Assembly: GCA_946411505.1 (NCBI GenBank)
Contig: CAMKEG010000004.1
Span: forward strand, 124,001-188,000
Length of the DNA: 64,000 nt
From: an uncultured Treponema sp.
Lineage (GTDB): Bacteria; Spirochaetota; Spirochaetia; Treponematales; Treponemataceae
Direction of reading: 5' to 3'
Part shown: piece after piece, positions 33,481 to 42,341 of the stretch
How positions within the stretch are numbered: the first letter of the stretch is position 1
How the letters are laid out: each line of letters opens with the position of its first letter
Notes under the pieces: model-generated
What the model was told of the DNA's origin: nothing
The model's input: only the letters and a program-made list of their open reading frames with translations
Databases searched by the model: none
Position numbers and translations under genes: made by a program

Positions 33481-33630
33481 TTGCGCGCAATTGACTTCTT
33501 CTGCGGTGTCGGAGGCATGACAAACGGACTCATTCAGGCAGGTATAGATGTCATTGCTGGCGTGGATTTGGATCTGGAAGCGAAAGAGACGTATGAAGTA
33601 AATAATGCTCCCGTCCAGTTTTTTTTATAA
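33481..33630 (+). pseudogene. Truncated DNA (cytosine-5) methyltransferase, N-terminal fragment
   Basis: From a TTG preceded by GGGGG, 49 codons read RAIDFFCGVGGMTNGLIQAGIDVIAGVDLDLEAKETYEVNNAPVQF, the SAM-binding motif I and start of motif II of a C5-methyltransferase, and then end in a stop after a TTTTTTT run. Nothing corresponding to the catalytic PCQ motif follows in any frame. Its base composition is more GC-rich than that of the complete methyltransferase beginning 22 bp later, and its sequence is different, so it is a relic of another gene rather than a duplicate. Confidence 0.8.
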
Positions 33631-33651
33631 AGATATTGGGATTTTATATTT

Positions 33652-34998
33652 ATGACTAAAAGAAACACATTTACTTTTATAGATTTATTTGCAGGTATCG
33701 GTGGATTTCATCAAGCAATGAAAAAACTTGGCGGAAAATGTGTTTTTGCAAGTGAATTAAAAGAAGATTTAAGAGAATTATATTACAAAAATTTTGGAAT
33801 AGATTGTGCAGGGGATATTAATGAAATTGATATTGAACATGAAATACCCCAAAAATTTACAATGCTTTGTGCTGGATTTCCCTGCCAACCTTTTTCAAAA
33901 GCTGGAAAACAACAAGGTTTTTATGATGATAAGGATAGAGGAAACTTGTTTTGGAAAATATTGGAAATACTTAAAAAAAAGACACCCGAATATATTCTTC
34001 TAGAAAATGTTCCGAATTTAAAATCTCACGATGAAGGAAATACTTATAAAGTTATATCCGAAGAATTATCAAAATTGTATGATATAAAAGATGATATTAT
34101 TTCACCTCATTATTTTAGTATTCCACAACATAGGACAAGAATTTATATAGTTGGCCGACTAAAAGAACTTGGTGGATTAAAAAACTTCAGATTCCCAGAA
34201 TATAATAAAGAAGCACAATGTAATATAAATGACATTATTGATCCTAATGATACCGATTATATGACATTAAAAAAACAGACAAAAAAACATTTAAAAGCAT
34301 GGCAGCACTTTCTAAATATATTGACCGAAAATGATATTCCAATACCAACATTTCCTATATGGGCGATGGAATGGGGAGCAGATTATAGCTATGAAGGAAT
34401 AGCACCTTTTTATCAATATGAAAAATCATTAAAAGGAAAACACGGGAAATTTGGAGAACTTGTACATGGAAATTCAAAAGATGATTTCCTCCAATGTTTG
34501 CCAATATATGCACAAACAAATAAAACTGAGAAAAATCATAACTTCCCAGATTGGAAAAAGACTTACATAAAGCAAAATCGAGCGTTTTATGCAAAGTATA
34601 AAAAAATTATAGATCCTTGGTTGCATGAAATACAGGAACCAGGCTTTGAAAACAGCCATCAAAAATTAGAATGGAACTGTAGTGGTGATAAGAATGTAAA
34701 ACCAATACTATGGGATAAAATAATACAATTCAGAGCATCAGGTATAAGGGTTAAACTTCCAACATATTCTCCTGCATTAGTTCTAACAACTACACAGATT
34801 CCAATTTTTCCATGGGTAAAAACATCGAAAGGTGATGAAGGTCGATATATGACTCGTAAAGAAGCTGCTAAACTTCAAAGAATGGAAGATTTAAAATATT
34901 ATCCAGATACAATTGCTGAAGCATTTAGAGCTTTTGGTAATGCTGTTAATGTAGAAGTTGTACAAAAGATTGCAGAGCAATTGTTAGCTGTAAAATAA
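33652..34998 (+). CDS. DNA (cytosine-5-)-methyltransferase
   Basis: 448 residues with all main C5-methyltransferase motifs: DLFAGIGGFHQA at 11-22 (SAM), CAGFPCQPFSKAG with the catalytic C78, LLENVPNL at ~116-123 (ENV), HRTRIYIVG, a target-recognition region at ~190-375, and a C-terminal RKEAAKLQRMEDL ... AFGNAVNVEVVQKIA. It should methylate the 5-position of cytosine in a short target. It begins the AT-rich operon and is followed 11 nt later by the GHKL ATPase. In this setting it most likely marks self DNA for the downstream Z1/nuclease module. The target sequence cannot be predicted here. Confidence 0.92.
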   Translation: MTKRNTFTFIDLFAGIGGFHQAMKKLGGKCVFASELKEDLRELYYKNFGIDCAGDINEIDIEHEIPQKFTMLCAGFPCQPFSKAGKQQGFYDDKDRGNLFWKILEILKKKTPEYILLENVPNLKSHDEGNTYKVISEELSKLYDIKDDIISPHYFSIPQHRTRIYIVGRLKELGGLKNFRFPEYNKEAQCNINDIIDPNDTDYMTLKKQTKKHLKAWQHFLNILTENDIPIPTFPIWAMEWGADYSYEGIAPFYQYEKSLKGKHGKFGELVHGNSKDDFLQCLPIYAQTNKTEKNHNFPDWKKTYIKQNRAFYAKYKKIIDPWLHEIQEPGFENSHQKLEWNCSGDKNVKPILWDKIIQFRASGIRVKLPTYSPALVLTTTQIPIFPWVKTSKGDEGRYMTRKEAAKLQRMEDLKYYPDTIAEAFRAFGNAVNVEVVQKIAEQLLAVK

Positions 34999-35009
34999 GA
35001 GGATGAACT

Positions 35010-36572
35010 ATGAAAAAGAAATTGGATATTAGACCAGATACAAGTGTATATTCAACTTATCGTAGATTAAGTTATGTACCTTCTACAGCTTTAGCAGAAT
35101 TTCTTGATAATTCGACTCAAAGTTTTTTTGATAATAAAGATAAATTATCTACTCCATCTCATAAGGCAAATCTTGAAATTAGAATTGATTACAATGAAAC
35201 ATCTGATACTATTACAATAAAAGATAATGCTTATGGAATGGATTATGAAAATTTTACACGTGCAATTATTCTAGATAGACCACCAAAAAATGTAAGTCCA
35301 AATAGTAGAAATGAATACGGAATGGGATTAAAAACTGCGGCTTGTTGGTTTGGTAGATACTGGTCCGTTGAATCTAGTCAATATGGAAATCCCTATAAAT
35401 ATAAAGCTGAAATTGATATTGATGAACTTACAGAATATAAAAATAAAGAAATTGAAATTGATGAAGATGAATGTAAAAAAGATACTCATTATACAATTAT
35501 CACTATCAAGAAATTAAATCAAAAAATAAAAGGAAAAAAATCTGAAAAGAAAATTTTTGATTTACTTTCAAGCACTTATCGTGAAGATTTAAGAACAGGA
35601 GATATTGAAATATATTACAATGGAATAAAATTGTCTTTTCAAGAAGTTACTCCATATGTTGATGAAGATGGAAAAGTTTGGAAAGATGATATTTCATTTT
35701 CTATCGATCATAATGGCACAAAATTAAATGTAACAGGTTATATCGCTATTAGAATTCCTGGAAGTCTTGAGCATGCTGGTTTTACTTTACTTAGAAGAAA
35801 TAGAGTTATTATTGGTGGACCTAATAAAAATTATAGACATAAAGATATTGTTGGAAACCAAAACTCTTTTGAATATCAGAGATTATATGGTGAATTAAAA
35901 ATGGATAATTGGCCTGTTACACAAGCCAAGGATAATTTTGATTGGGAAACTGAAGATCTTGAAGAAAAATTCCGTGAGAAATTAGCAGAAATTGTAAAGT
36001 CAAAAGGTTATAGAGCAAAAGCAGAATCCATTAAAGTTCGTGAAAAAACAAATATCAAAGAAGTTGGAAAAGCTCTTGCTGTAACTATCCCTCAAAATGA
36101 ACACATATCTGAAGTAACTGTAGAAATTGCCAGTCCAGCTAATCATACAACAATTAATGTGGATGATAATTTTACTCTGGAAAGTGATGATACCAATACA
36201 GAAGGGAGTACTGGTATCGGTGTAGATATAGAAGATAATCAAGACTTATTGATTAAGTTTAAGCATGATGGTGTACCGTATGTCTTTAGAATAATTTACG
36301 ATGACGGAGACCATCCAACAGGCTGGGCAAATTTTGATAGTAGCGAAGTTTCTCCAGAAAAAAGTATTACTATTTTTACACAACATCCTTTCTTTTATCC
36401 ATTCATCAATAAAAAAGATTTTTTGGTTGTTTTAGCAAAATTTGCAGTTGCTTTATTTATGGCAGAAATTGAATCTTATGATACTGCCACAGAGGGAATG
36501 ATTATACCATCTACTATACGAATGGAAATGGGAAAAATACTTGAAGAACTTACAGTAGAGGATAAAAAATGA
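35010..36572 (+). CDS. GHKL ATPase of the MutL/MORC/Hsp90 type, defence-associated
   Basis: 520 residues. The N-terminal ~200 residues form a GHKL fold: ALAEFLDNSTQS at ~27-38 (E30 and N34, Mg-ATP), KDNAYGMD at ~71-78 (variant of DxGxG) and NEYGMGLKTAA at ~101-111 (G2 box). A transducer-like region follows (GFTLLRRNRVIIGG, QAKDNFDWE), and then ~150 residues of acidic, beta-rich sequence of unknown fold. ATP binding would close a dimer clamp on DNA. In known Z1 systems a MutL/MORC-like ATPase is the usual partner, as here; the stop overlaps the Z1 gene by 4 bp. Codons are strongly AT-rich. Confidence 0.85.
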   Translation: MKKKLDIRPDTSVYSTYRRLSYVPSTALAEFLDNSTQSFFDNKDKLSTPSHKANLEIRIDYNETSDTITIKDNAYGMDYENFTRAIILDRPPKNVSPNSRNEYGMGLKTAACWFGRYWSVESSQYGNPYKYKAEIDIDELTEYKNKEIEIDEDECKKDTHYTIITIKKLNQKIKGKKSEKKIFDLLSSTYREDLRTGDIEIYYNGIKLSFQEVTPYVDEDGKVWKDDISFSIDHNGTKLNVTGYIAIRIPGSLEHAGFTLLRRNRVIIGGPNKNYRHKDIVGNQNSFEYQRLYGELKMDNWPVTQAKDNFDWETEDLEEKFREKLAEIVKSKGYRAKAESIKVREKTNIKEVGKALAVTIPQNEHISEVTVEIASPANHTTINVDDNFTLESDDTNTEGSTGIGVDIEDNQDLLIKFKHDGVPYVFRIIYDDGDHPTGWANFDSSEVSPEKSITIFTQHPFFYPFINKKDFLVVLAKFAVALFMAEIESYDTATEGMIIPSTIRMEMGKILEELTVEDKK

Positions 36573-38773
36573 GTGATGAAATAACAGCTGTTTTGAAATC
36601 TGGCATAAATAATTCTTCTTTTGGCAGGATGAAAACAGATGGATTCTTTATTACCAATGTAGCCAGAAAAATGAAAGAAGATAACAAAGATCTTACAGAT
36701 GAGGCTGTAGATTCTATTATTTCAAATGCTGCTGATGTATTAAATCATTGTCCAAATCCAATTGATAAAGGTGAAATAAAAAAGACCGGATTAATGATTG
36801 GAAAAGTTCAGAGTGGAAAAACAAGTAATTTTATTTCTGTTTTAGCCTTAGCATTTGATAATGGTTATAACATAGGAATCGTTATTGGTGGTAACACAAC
36901 TGAATTATTAAATCAAAATACAGAGCGTATTCGTTCATCTTTTAATGTGAATAAAGAATACTTGGTTGTTTTGAATTCAAAAGAAAATGAGCAACTAATA
37001 AATTCAAATGATGTTAGAGATTTTTTAACAAATGGGCAGAAAGTAATTATTGTGTGTTTAAAATCTCCGCAAGAAAAAAATAAAAAACATATGTCAGAGG
37101 TTCTTCAAATTTTTGATGATCCATTTTTATCAAATCAAACTACGTTAATAATTGATGATGAAGGAGACCAAGCAACACTTAATAGTTTTGCGAATTCGAA
37201 GAAGGTGTCAGATAGTCAATTAACTAAACGATTATCTTCAACTTATAGAGTAGCTATTGAATTTAAAAATAAAATAAAAAGACATTGCTTTTTATCAGTT
37301 ACAGCAACACCACAAGCAAATATTCTTATTAAAACAGATGATATACTATCACCGGATTTTTGTTGCCTTATACCACCAGGAAAGGGGTATTGTGGACTTG
37401 CAGTTTTTCATGGGCAGGAACAAAAAAAATACATAAAAGAAATACCGGATAATGAAGACTCTCTTATCGATGCAGATAGTGGTATACCTGATTCATTTAA
37501 ACAAGCTTTGGCCGCTTTCTTTGTAAGTAATGCAATAAGACGATCTCGTGGTGATGATAAAACACACTCAATGTTAATACATCCAAGTGTTAAAAAATTT
37601 GATCATGAGTATGTCGCAAAAAAAGTAAACAAATTAGTTAAAAATTGGAAAGAAATTGTTTTATACGGAAAATCTGATCTTTCATATCAGAAAGGATTAA
37701 AGCCACAATTATTAAAAGCTTATCAAATGTACGAAGATGATGGATTAAAACTTTTATCATTTGACGAATTAGAAGACCAAATACTTGAATGTATACGTAA
37801 ATCTTCAAAAGCTTTAATTTTCAATAGTGATAATTCAAATGCAAAAAAGGATGCAGAAAACTTTAATACAAGAATTTATTTAGGTGGAACAATTCTTGAT
37901 AGAGGAATTACTATTGATGGTTTAGCTATTACATATATAATACGCCGTGCAAAAGGTACTGCCAATGTAGATAATACAGAACAAAGAGCTAGATGGTTCG
38001 GTTATAAAAGTAAATATATAGATATTTGTAGAGTTTGGGCAACAAAAGCAATCATAGATGATTTTTCTGCTATTGCAGAATCAGATGAAGATATGTGGGC
38101 TAGTATTTCAAGACATATTGCTTCTGGTAAATCATTTAAGGAAATGGCTAGATTATTTATTTTACAAAATGATGCAAGTCACAAACTCAGACTAACACGA
38201 CCAAGTGTTGCTAAAACAGAAGAAGTATCTTGGACAGAATGGAAAAAACAAAAGTATTATCAAAAAGATGAGGATAAGGCAAATCATAATCTAGAATTAT
38301 TAGAAAGAATGAAAACAGAATTAGAGCCTATATGTACATTAAGAGATTTTGGTGCTGCTCAAAAAGATTTGTTTGCTTATGATGTTAATCTTTCTGAATT
38401 ACTAACAAAATATTTTGACAATTTCATTTTTGATTCTGATGAAAATATTAGAATAGATGTCTTAAAAAAAATATGTGAAATAAGAAAAAACAAAAAGGAA
38501 GATTGTAAAGCTGATATTGTTTGGCTTCGTATACAAGAAAGAGAATCACGAACTATAAGACCTGATTTTACATTTAATAACATTTTTCAGCCTTATAACG
38601 AAAAATATAAAGGTGATGCAAGATTATGTGATGAGCACCCAGATAGAATCCAAATTCAAATTCACTATGTAAAACCTGTGAATGAAGAAAAAGGAACTTA
38701 TTATTCTCCAGCTTTAGCGATATATATACCAGATGGATATGCAAAGGATTTAGTAGGACAAAAGAATGATTAA
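36569..38773 (+). CDS. Z1-domain P-loop ATPase
   Basis: 734 residues. The Z1 (PF10593-type) signature is present: GLMIGKVQSGKTSNFISVLALA at ~74-95 (Walker A with K84 T85), LIIDDEGDQATLNS (Walker B variant), FLSVTATPQANIL, TILDRGITIDGLAITYIIRR and NVDNTEQRARWFGYK (arginine-rich helicase motif VI-like). This is a superfamily-II-like ATPase found next to methyltransferases, GHKL ATPases and nucleases in restriction-like systems. It overlaps the gene before it by 4 bp and the one after by 8 bp. Probably the DNA-translocating or conformational motor of the system. Confidence 0.88.
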   Translation: MSDEITAVLKSGINNSSFGRMKTDGFFITNVARKMKEDNKDLTDEAVDSIISNAADVLNHCPNPIDKGEIKKTGLMIGKVQSGKTSNFISVLALAFDNGYNIGIVIGGNTTELLNQNTERIRSSFNVNKEYLVVLNSKENEQLINSNDVRDFLTNGQKVIIVCLKSPQEKNKKHMSEVLQIFDDPFLSNQTTLIIDDEGDQATLNSFANSKKVSDSQLTKRLSSTYRVAIEFKNKIKRHCFLSVTATPQANILIKTDDILSPDFCCLIPPGKGYCGLAVFHGQEQKKYIKEIPDNEDSLIDADSGIPDSFKQALAAFFVSNAIRRSRGDDKTHSMLIHPSVKKFDHEYVAKKVNKLVKNWKEIVLYGKSDLSYQKGLKPQLLKAYQMYEDDGLKLLSFDELEDQILECIRKSSKALIFNSDNSNAKKDAENFNTRIYLGGTILDRGITIDGLAITYIIRRAKGTANVDNTEQRARWFGYKSKYIDICRVWATKAIIDDFSAIAESDEDMWASISRHIASGKSFKEMARLFILQNDASHKLRLTRPSVAKTEEVSWTEWKKQKYYQKDEDKANHNLELLERMKTELEPICTLRDFGAAQKDLFAYDVNLSELLTKYFDNFIFDSDENIRIDVLKKICEIRKNKKEDCKADIVWLRIQERESRTIRPDFTFNNIFQPYNEKYKGDARLCDEHPDRIQIQIHYVKPVNEEKGTYYSPALAIYIPDGYAKDLVGQKND

Positions 38774-39698
38774 TAATATTAATTCTATAATCGAAAAAAT
38801 TGATTCTCTTCAATTACCTGAAAATGGTTATATATTTACAGAGATAGAAAATGTATATTTTGGAAAATCTTATGATGGTTTTTATTCTTTTGGTAAAAAA
38901 GTTGATAATCATTCTATTTTACCTATTATACAAGATACAAAGTTCTTAAGTTTATATATAAATGGAGTATTTCAAATTGGAGATGGAACAGAAAAGAATT
39001 TATCTGTTGTTTCATTAAAATCTGATGACAAAAAACTAATTGAAACTTTTATTAGACTTTCTATATCTATAATACCTGAAATTTCTGATAAAAAGTTCTA
39101 TGATTATTTTTTATCACTTAAAGAAATCTTTTCAAACTCTGTTCAGAAAACAGAAATTGAATTACAAGGTTTATACACAGAACTTTATACTGTAAAATAT
39201 CTATATGAAACTTTACAATTAGATTTATCTTCATTTTATCAATCACAGGATAAAATGAAATTTGATTATTCAATTTCAGATATTAAGAAAATAGAAATAA
39301 AAAGTACTCAGAGATCTGAAAGAATACATCACTTTAGACAAGAGCAAGTTAATACTTTAATGTATGACATTATCATCTTTTCTTATTTATTAAGAAAAGA
39401 TGATAAAGGATTATCACTTTACGAATTAATTGAATACTGTAAAAATAACTTTGCAAATAATTTCTTATTTATTACACATATAGAAAAATTCATTTATAAG
39501 ACTACTGATCCAGAATTAAAAAATCTAAAGTTCAATGAACAATATACAATTAACAATTTGAAACTTATTAATGCAAATCAAATTCCAAAGGTTGAACAAA
39601 CTTCTGGAAATGGTGTTTTCAATATTGAATTTGATTCAAACTTGGAAAAAGTAAAATCTATTCCATTTTCTGATTTAAAAGATTGGATAAAAAAATAA
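38766..39698 (+). CDS. PD-(D/E)XK motif protein (DUF4420 type)
   Basis: 310 residues. A restriction-nuclease fold is indicated by GLYTELYTVKYL (Glu at ~139), KMKFDYSISDIKKIEIKST (D167 and the E177-x-K179 pair) and RIHHFRQEQVNTL. This arrangement fits PF14390/DUF4420, which normally follows a Z1 gene. It is the likely DNA-cleaving subunit of the module. It overlaps the Z1 gene by 8 bp, and AAGGAGG for the next gene begins 3 nt after its stop. Alternative view: a non-cleaving DNA-binding relative; the catalytic residues appear present. Confidence 0.82.
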   Translation: MINNINSIIEKIDSLQLPENGYIFTEIENVYFGKSYDGFYSFGKKVDNHSILPIIQDTKFLSLYINGVFQIGDGTEKNLSVVSLKSDDKKLIETFIRLSISIIPEISDKKFYDYFLSLKEIFSNSVQKTEIELQGLYTELYTVKYLYETLQLDLSSFYQSQDKMKFDYSISDIKKIEIKSTQRSERIHHFRQEQVNTLMYDIIIFSYLLRKDDKGLSLYELIEYCKNNFANNFLFITHIEKFIYKTTDPELKNLKFNEQYTINNLKLINANQIPKVEQTSGNGVFNIEFDSNLEKVKSIPFSDLKDWIKK

Positions 39699-39712
39699 AA
39701 AAGGAGGTACAT

Positions 39713-41074
39713 ATGAATTATTTGCATAATTTTTGTAAAACATATTTTGAAAGAAGATATATTAATTCTATGCTCGCAAAACCATTTGTTATTCTTAGTG
39801 GAAATTCAGGAACTGGAAAAACAAGAATTGCTTGTAAATTTTCAAAACAGTATTCTGTTAGTATTCCAGATTACAGTAAATCACTAAAAGATTTGTGTAA
39901 GTATATTCTTGAGCATGATTATGATATGAATGGTGTGAAATTAAAATCTGTTTCTGAGACGGCAGTTGAAGTATATAACACAAAGAATAAATATATTTGT
40001 ATTTCTTTCGGCATTATTCAGGAATATATCGACTGGTATGCCCAAAATGGGATTGCAAGTAATCCTGCCCGCTCTGATATGCAAGAACAAGGAAAATATG
40101 ATGGACAATCATATTCTTGGGATACTACACATATAGAAAAAATAGCAAAGTTTGTACTTGATTATGAAAATAAAGAAAGAAAAGGCGTATATACTTCAAA
40201 TCATCTCCTCATCCCAGTAGGTGCAGACTGGACTGACAACACAAAAATCTTGGGTTATTTCAATCCTCTTGCTAATGACGGAAAGGGCGAGTATGTAAAA
40301 TCTGAGATTCTGGAATTTATTGAAACAGCATCTGATAATCCTGAAATTCCGTTCTTCCTTATTCTTGATGAAATGAATCTTTCGCATGTGGAGCGGTATT
40401 TCTCTGACTTTTTGAGCAAGATGGAACTTTTGGACTATAAGGAAAACAGCGAGCCGGTTTTCTTTGACATTCCGGGATACGGCAAACTGGAGCTGCCTAA
40501 AAATCTTTTCATTACTGGCACGGTGAACATCGACGAGACAACTTATATGTTCAGCCCAAAGGTTCTTGATCGCGCGAATGTCATTGAGTTTAAGCCGGAG
40601 ATGAACGATGTGCTTAACAATTTGCTTGAAACTTCCAATGGTGATGATGATAAAATTGCAGAACCTGGTGTTGCCGAAGGCTTTATGCAGCTTGCCAACG
40701 AAGTTCGTTCTGGTACTATTCCATCAGAAGTGCAACCAATTCTCGAAGGAATAAAGCTGATTCTGGAATCTTTCTACAAAGAGCTTGAAAAATGCGGTTT
40801 TGAATTTGCATACCGTACTGTAAAAGAAATCCGCCTGTATGCAATAGCAGCCTACAAAACCGCCGAGGGAGAAAAACCAACTGCCACAGAGATTGCCGAT
40901 ATTCAGATTTTGCAGAAAATCCTTCCAAAAATTCACGGAAACAAAAAGCAGATAGGAAGTCTCCTTGATGAACTGGAAAAATTGTGCGATGAAAATCAAC
41001 TAAAAGAAAGCCTTTCAAAAATCTGCCAGATGAAAGACAGATTGAACCGCTTCCAGTACGCAAGCTTTATTTAA
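39713..41074 (+). CDS. McrB-like AAA+ ATPase (mosaic gene)
   Basis: 453 residues; the ATG is preceded by AAGGAGGTACAT. Walker A is GNSGTGKT (30-37), Walker B FFLILDE (~214-220), sensor/arginine region ITGTVNIDETTYMFSPKVLDRAN (~268-289), the layout of McrB-like GTPase/ATPase motors that drive a nuclease partner. The usual McrB block HLLIPVGADWTDN starts only at ~164, leaving ~120 residues after Walker A, longer than I expect for the family. Codons are very AT-rich up to residue ~160 (position ~40193) and clearly less so afterwards, so the gene looks like a recombinant. The partner nuclease is probably the DUF2357 protein two genes on. Confidence 0.85.
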   Translation: MNYLHNFCKTYFERRYINSMLAKPFVILSGNSGTGKTRIACKFSKQYSVSIPDYSKSLKDLCKYILEHDYDMNGVKLKSVSETAVEVYNTKNKYICISFGIIQEYIDWYAQNGIASNPARSDMQEQGKYDGQSYSWDTTHIEKIAKFVLDYENKERKGVYTSNHLLIPVGADWTDNTKILGYFNPLANDGKGEYVKSEILEFIETASDNPEIPFFLILDEMNLSHVERYFSDFLSKMELLDYKENSEPVFFDIPGYGKLELPKNLFITGTVNIDETTYMFSPKVLDRANVIEFKPEMNDVLNNLLETSNGDDDKIAEPGVAEGFMQLANEVRSGTIPSEVQPILEGIKLILESFYKELEKCGFEFAYRTVKEIRLYAIAAYKTAEGEKPTATEIADIQILQKILPKIHGNKKQIGSLLDELEKLCDENQLKESLSKICQMKDRLNRFQYASFI

Positions 41075-41093
41075 ACTGTTGGAGGTATTGTAG

Positions 41094-42209
41094 ATGAGTA
41101 ATATTTACCAAATTCCAGACCTTCCTCTGCAATTCAAGTTTGAATCTCTTGCAATGTACAAACAACTGACTCTTGCTTCCCGCGCTCTTGCGGAATTGAA
41201 AGGCGTTGCAAAGACAATACCGAATGAAAGCATTTTGCTTAACACTCTTGTTCTTCAAGAAGCTAAGGACAGTTCCGAGGTTGAAAATATCGTAACAACT
41301 CAGGATGAAGTGTATCAGGCTGATTTGGATATGGTAGAGACCGTCACAAAAACAGCTCAAAAGGAAGTTCTGCGTTACAGACAGGCAATGCACACAGGCT
41401 TTGACTTGGTGCGAAAAAATAAGCTTCTCACAAATGCCGTTATAAAACAGATTCAACAGGAACTCGAAGAAAATACGGCGGGCTTTCGTTCTGTTCCCGG
41501 CACAGAACTTAAAAACAACAGCAATGAAACCGTCTATACGCCACCGCAGACAAAAGACGAGATTGAACGCTTAATGAGCAATCTGGAGCGATTTATCAAT
41601 GACAGAACTGTTTGTGAGCTTGACCCGCTTATAAAGCTTCCGATTATTCATCATCAGTTTGAAAGTATTCACCCTTTTTATGATGGAAACGGCCGGACTG
41701 GAAGGATAATCAACATTCTTTATCTTGTGGCAAATGACCTTCTGGACTTGCCGATTTTGTATTTGAGCCGTTACATCAATCACAATAAGGCCGATTACTA
41801 CAGGCTGATTCAGCGAGTCAGGGATAATGCTCCTTATAATGAAAGTGACTGGGAAAATTGGATTATATTTATGCTAAAAGGAATTGAAGTTACTGCAAAC
41901 GAAACTGTAATTTTAGTTCAGGAAATTAAAAAACTTATGCAAGACTACAAACAGAAAATGCGCCCTTTGTTTGGCTCCAAATACAATCATGAACTTTTGA
42001 ATAATCTTTTTCGCCACCCCTATACTAAGATTGAATATATAATGCGGGATTTGGAAGTAACAAGGCAGACTGCATCTAAGTATCTTGATGAATTAGTTGA
42101 TCATAACTTGCTTGAGAAATTGCGTATTGGAAACAGCAATTATTATATAAATCAGCAGTTAGTAGATTTGTTCATTAATCAGGCTGATTTGTATAAAGAA
42201 CATGTATAA
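41094..42209 (+). CDS. Class II Fic-domain protein with C-terminal winged helix
   Basis: 371 residues, ATG preceded by GGAGG. The Fic active site is HPFYDGNGRTGR at 193-204, complete. An N-terminal inhibitory helix motif S60-x3-E64-N65 (SSEVEN) marks a class II Fic protein that is self-inhibited until released. The C-terminal ~60 residues are a winged helix (KIEYIMRDLEVTRQTASKYLDELVDHNLLEKL). Fic enzymes usually transfer AMP to a target protein Tyr, Ser or Thr. It sits inside a restriction locus, between the McrB-like ATPase and its nuclease, and its stop lies inside the first of three palindromes, so it may regulate the locus. Confidence 0.9.
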   Translation: MSNIYQIPDLPLQFKFESLAMYKQLTLASRALAELKGVAKTIPNESILLNTLVLQEAKDSSEVENIVTTQDEVYQADLDMVETVTKTAQKEVLRYRQAMHTGFDLVRKNKLLTNAVIKQIQQELEENTAGFRSVPGTELKNNSNETVYTPPQTKDEIERLMSNLERFINDRTVCELDPLIKLPIIHHQFESIHPFYDGNGRTGRIINILYLVANDLLDLPILYLSRYINHNKADYYRLIQRVRDNAPYNESDWENWIIFMLKGIEVTANETVILVQEIKKLMQDYKQKMRPLFGSKYNHELLNNLFRHPYTKIEYIMRDLEVTRQTASKYLDELVDHNLLEKLRIGNSNYYINQQLVDLFINQADLYKEHV

Positions 42210-42312
42210 AAATTGGGAATTTTTATACATTTCATCAGGTGTATGTTAAAAAAATTGAAATTTTTTAACATAATAAACTTACAATGTTAAAAAAACTTGT
42301 TTTTTTTAACAT
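42202..42312 (+). promoter_or_regulatory. Three tandem long palindromes between fic and the DUF2357 gene
   Basis: 1) 42202-42230: ATGTATAAAAATT and AATTTTTATACAT around GGG. 2) 42242-42272: TATGTTAAAAAA and TTTTTTAACATA around ATTGAAA. 3) 42284-42312: ATGTTAAAAAAA and its complement around CTTG plus one extra T. All share the design ATGTWWAAAAA...TTTTTWWACAT at about 41-bp spacing. The first includes the fic stop codon. They could be operators or RNA hairpins. Confidence 0.8.
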
Positions 42313-42341
42313 ATCTAAAAAGGATAGTAGACTTAGATTTT

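Noticed and set aside
33481..34998. Methyltransferase fragment and complete gene considered as one frameshifted gene
   Set aside because: Both contain motif I, so they cannot be two parts of one protein; their composition also differs.
42202..42312. CRISPR array
   Set aside because: The three units are palindromes with differing arms, not identical direct repeats with unique spacers; no cas genes are present.
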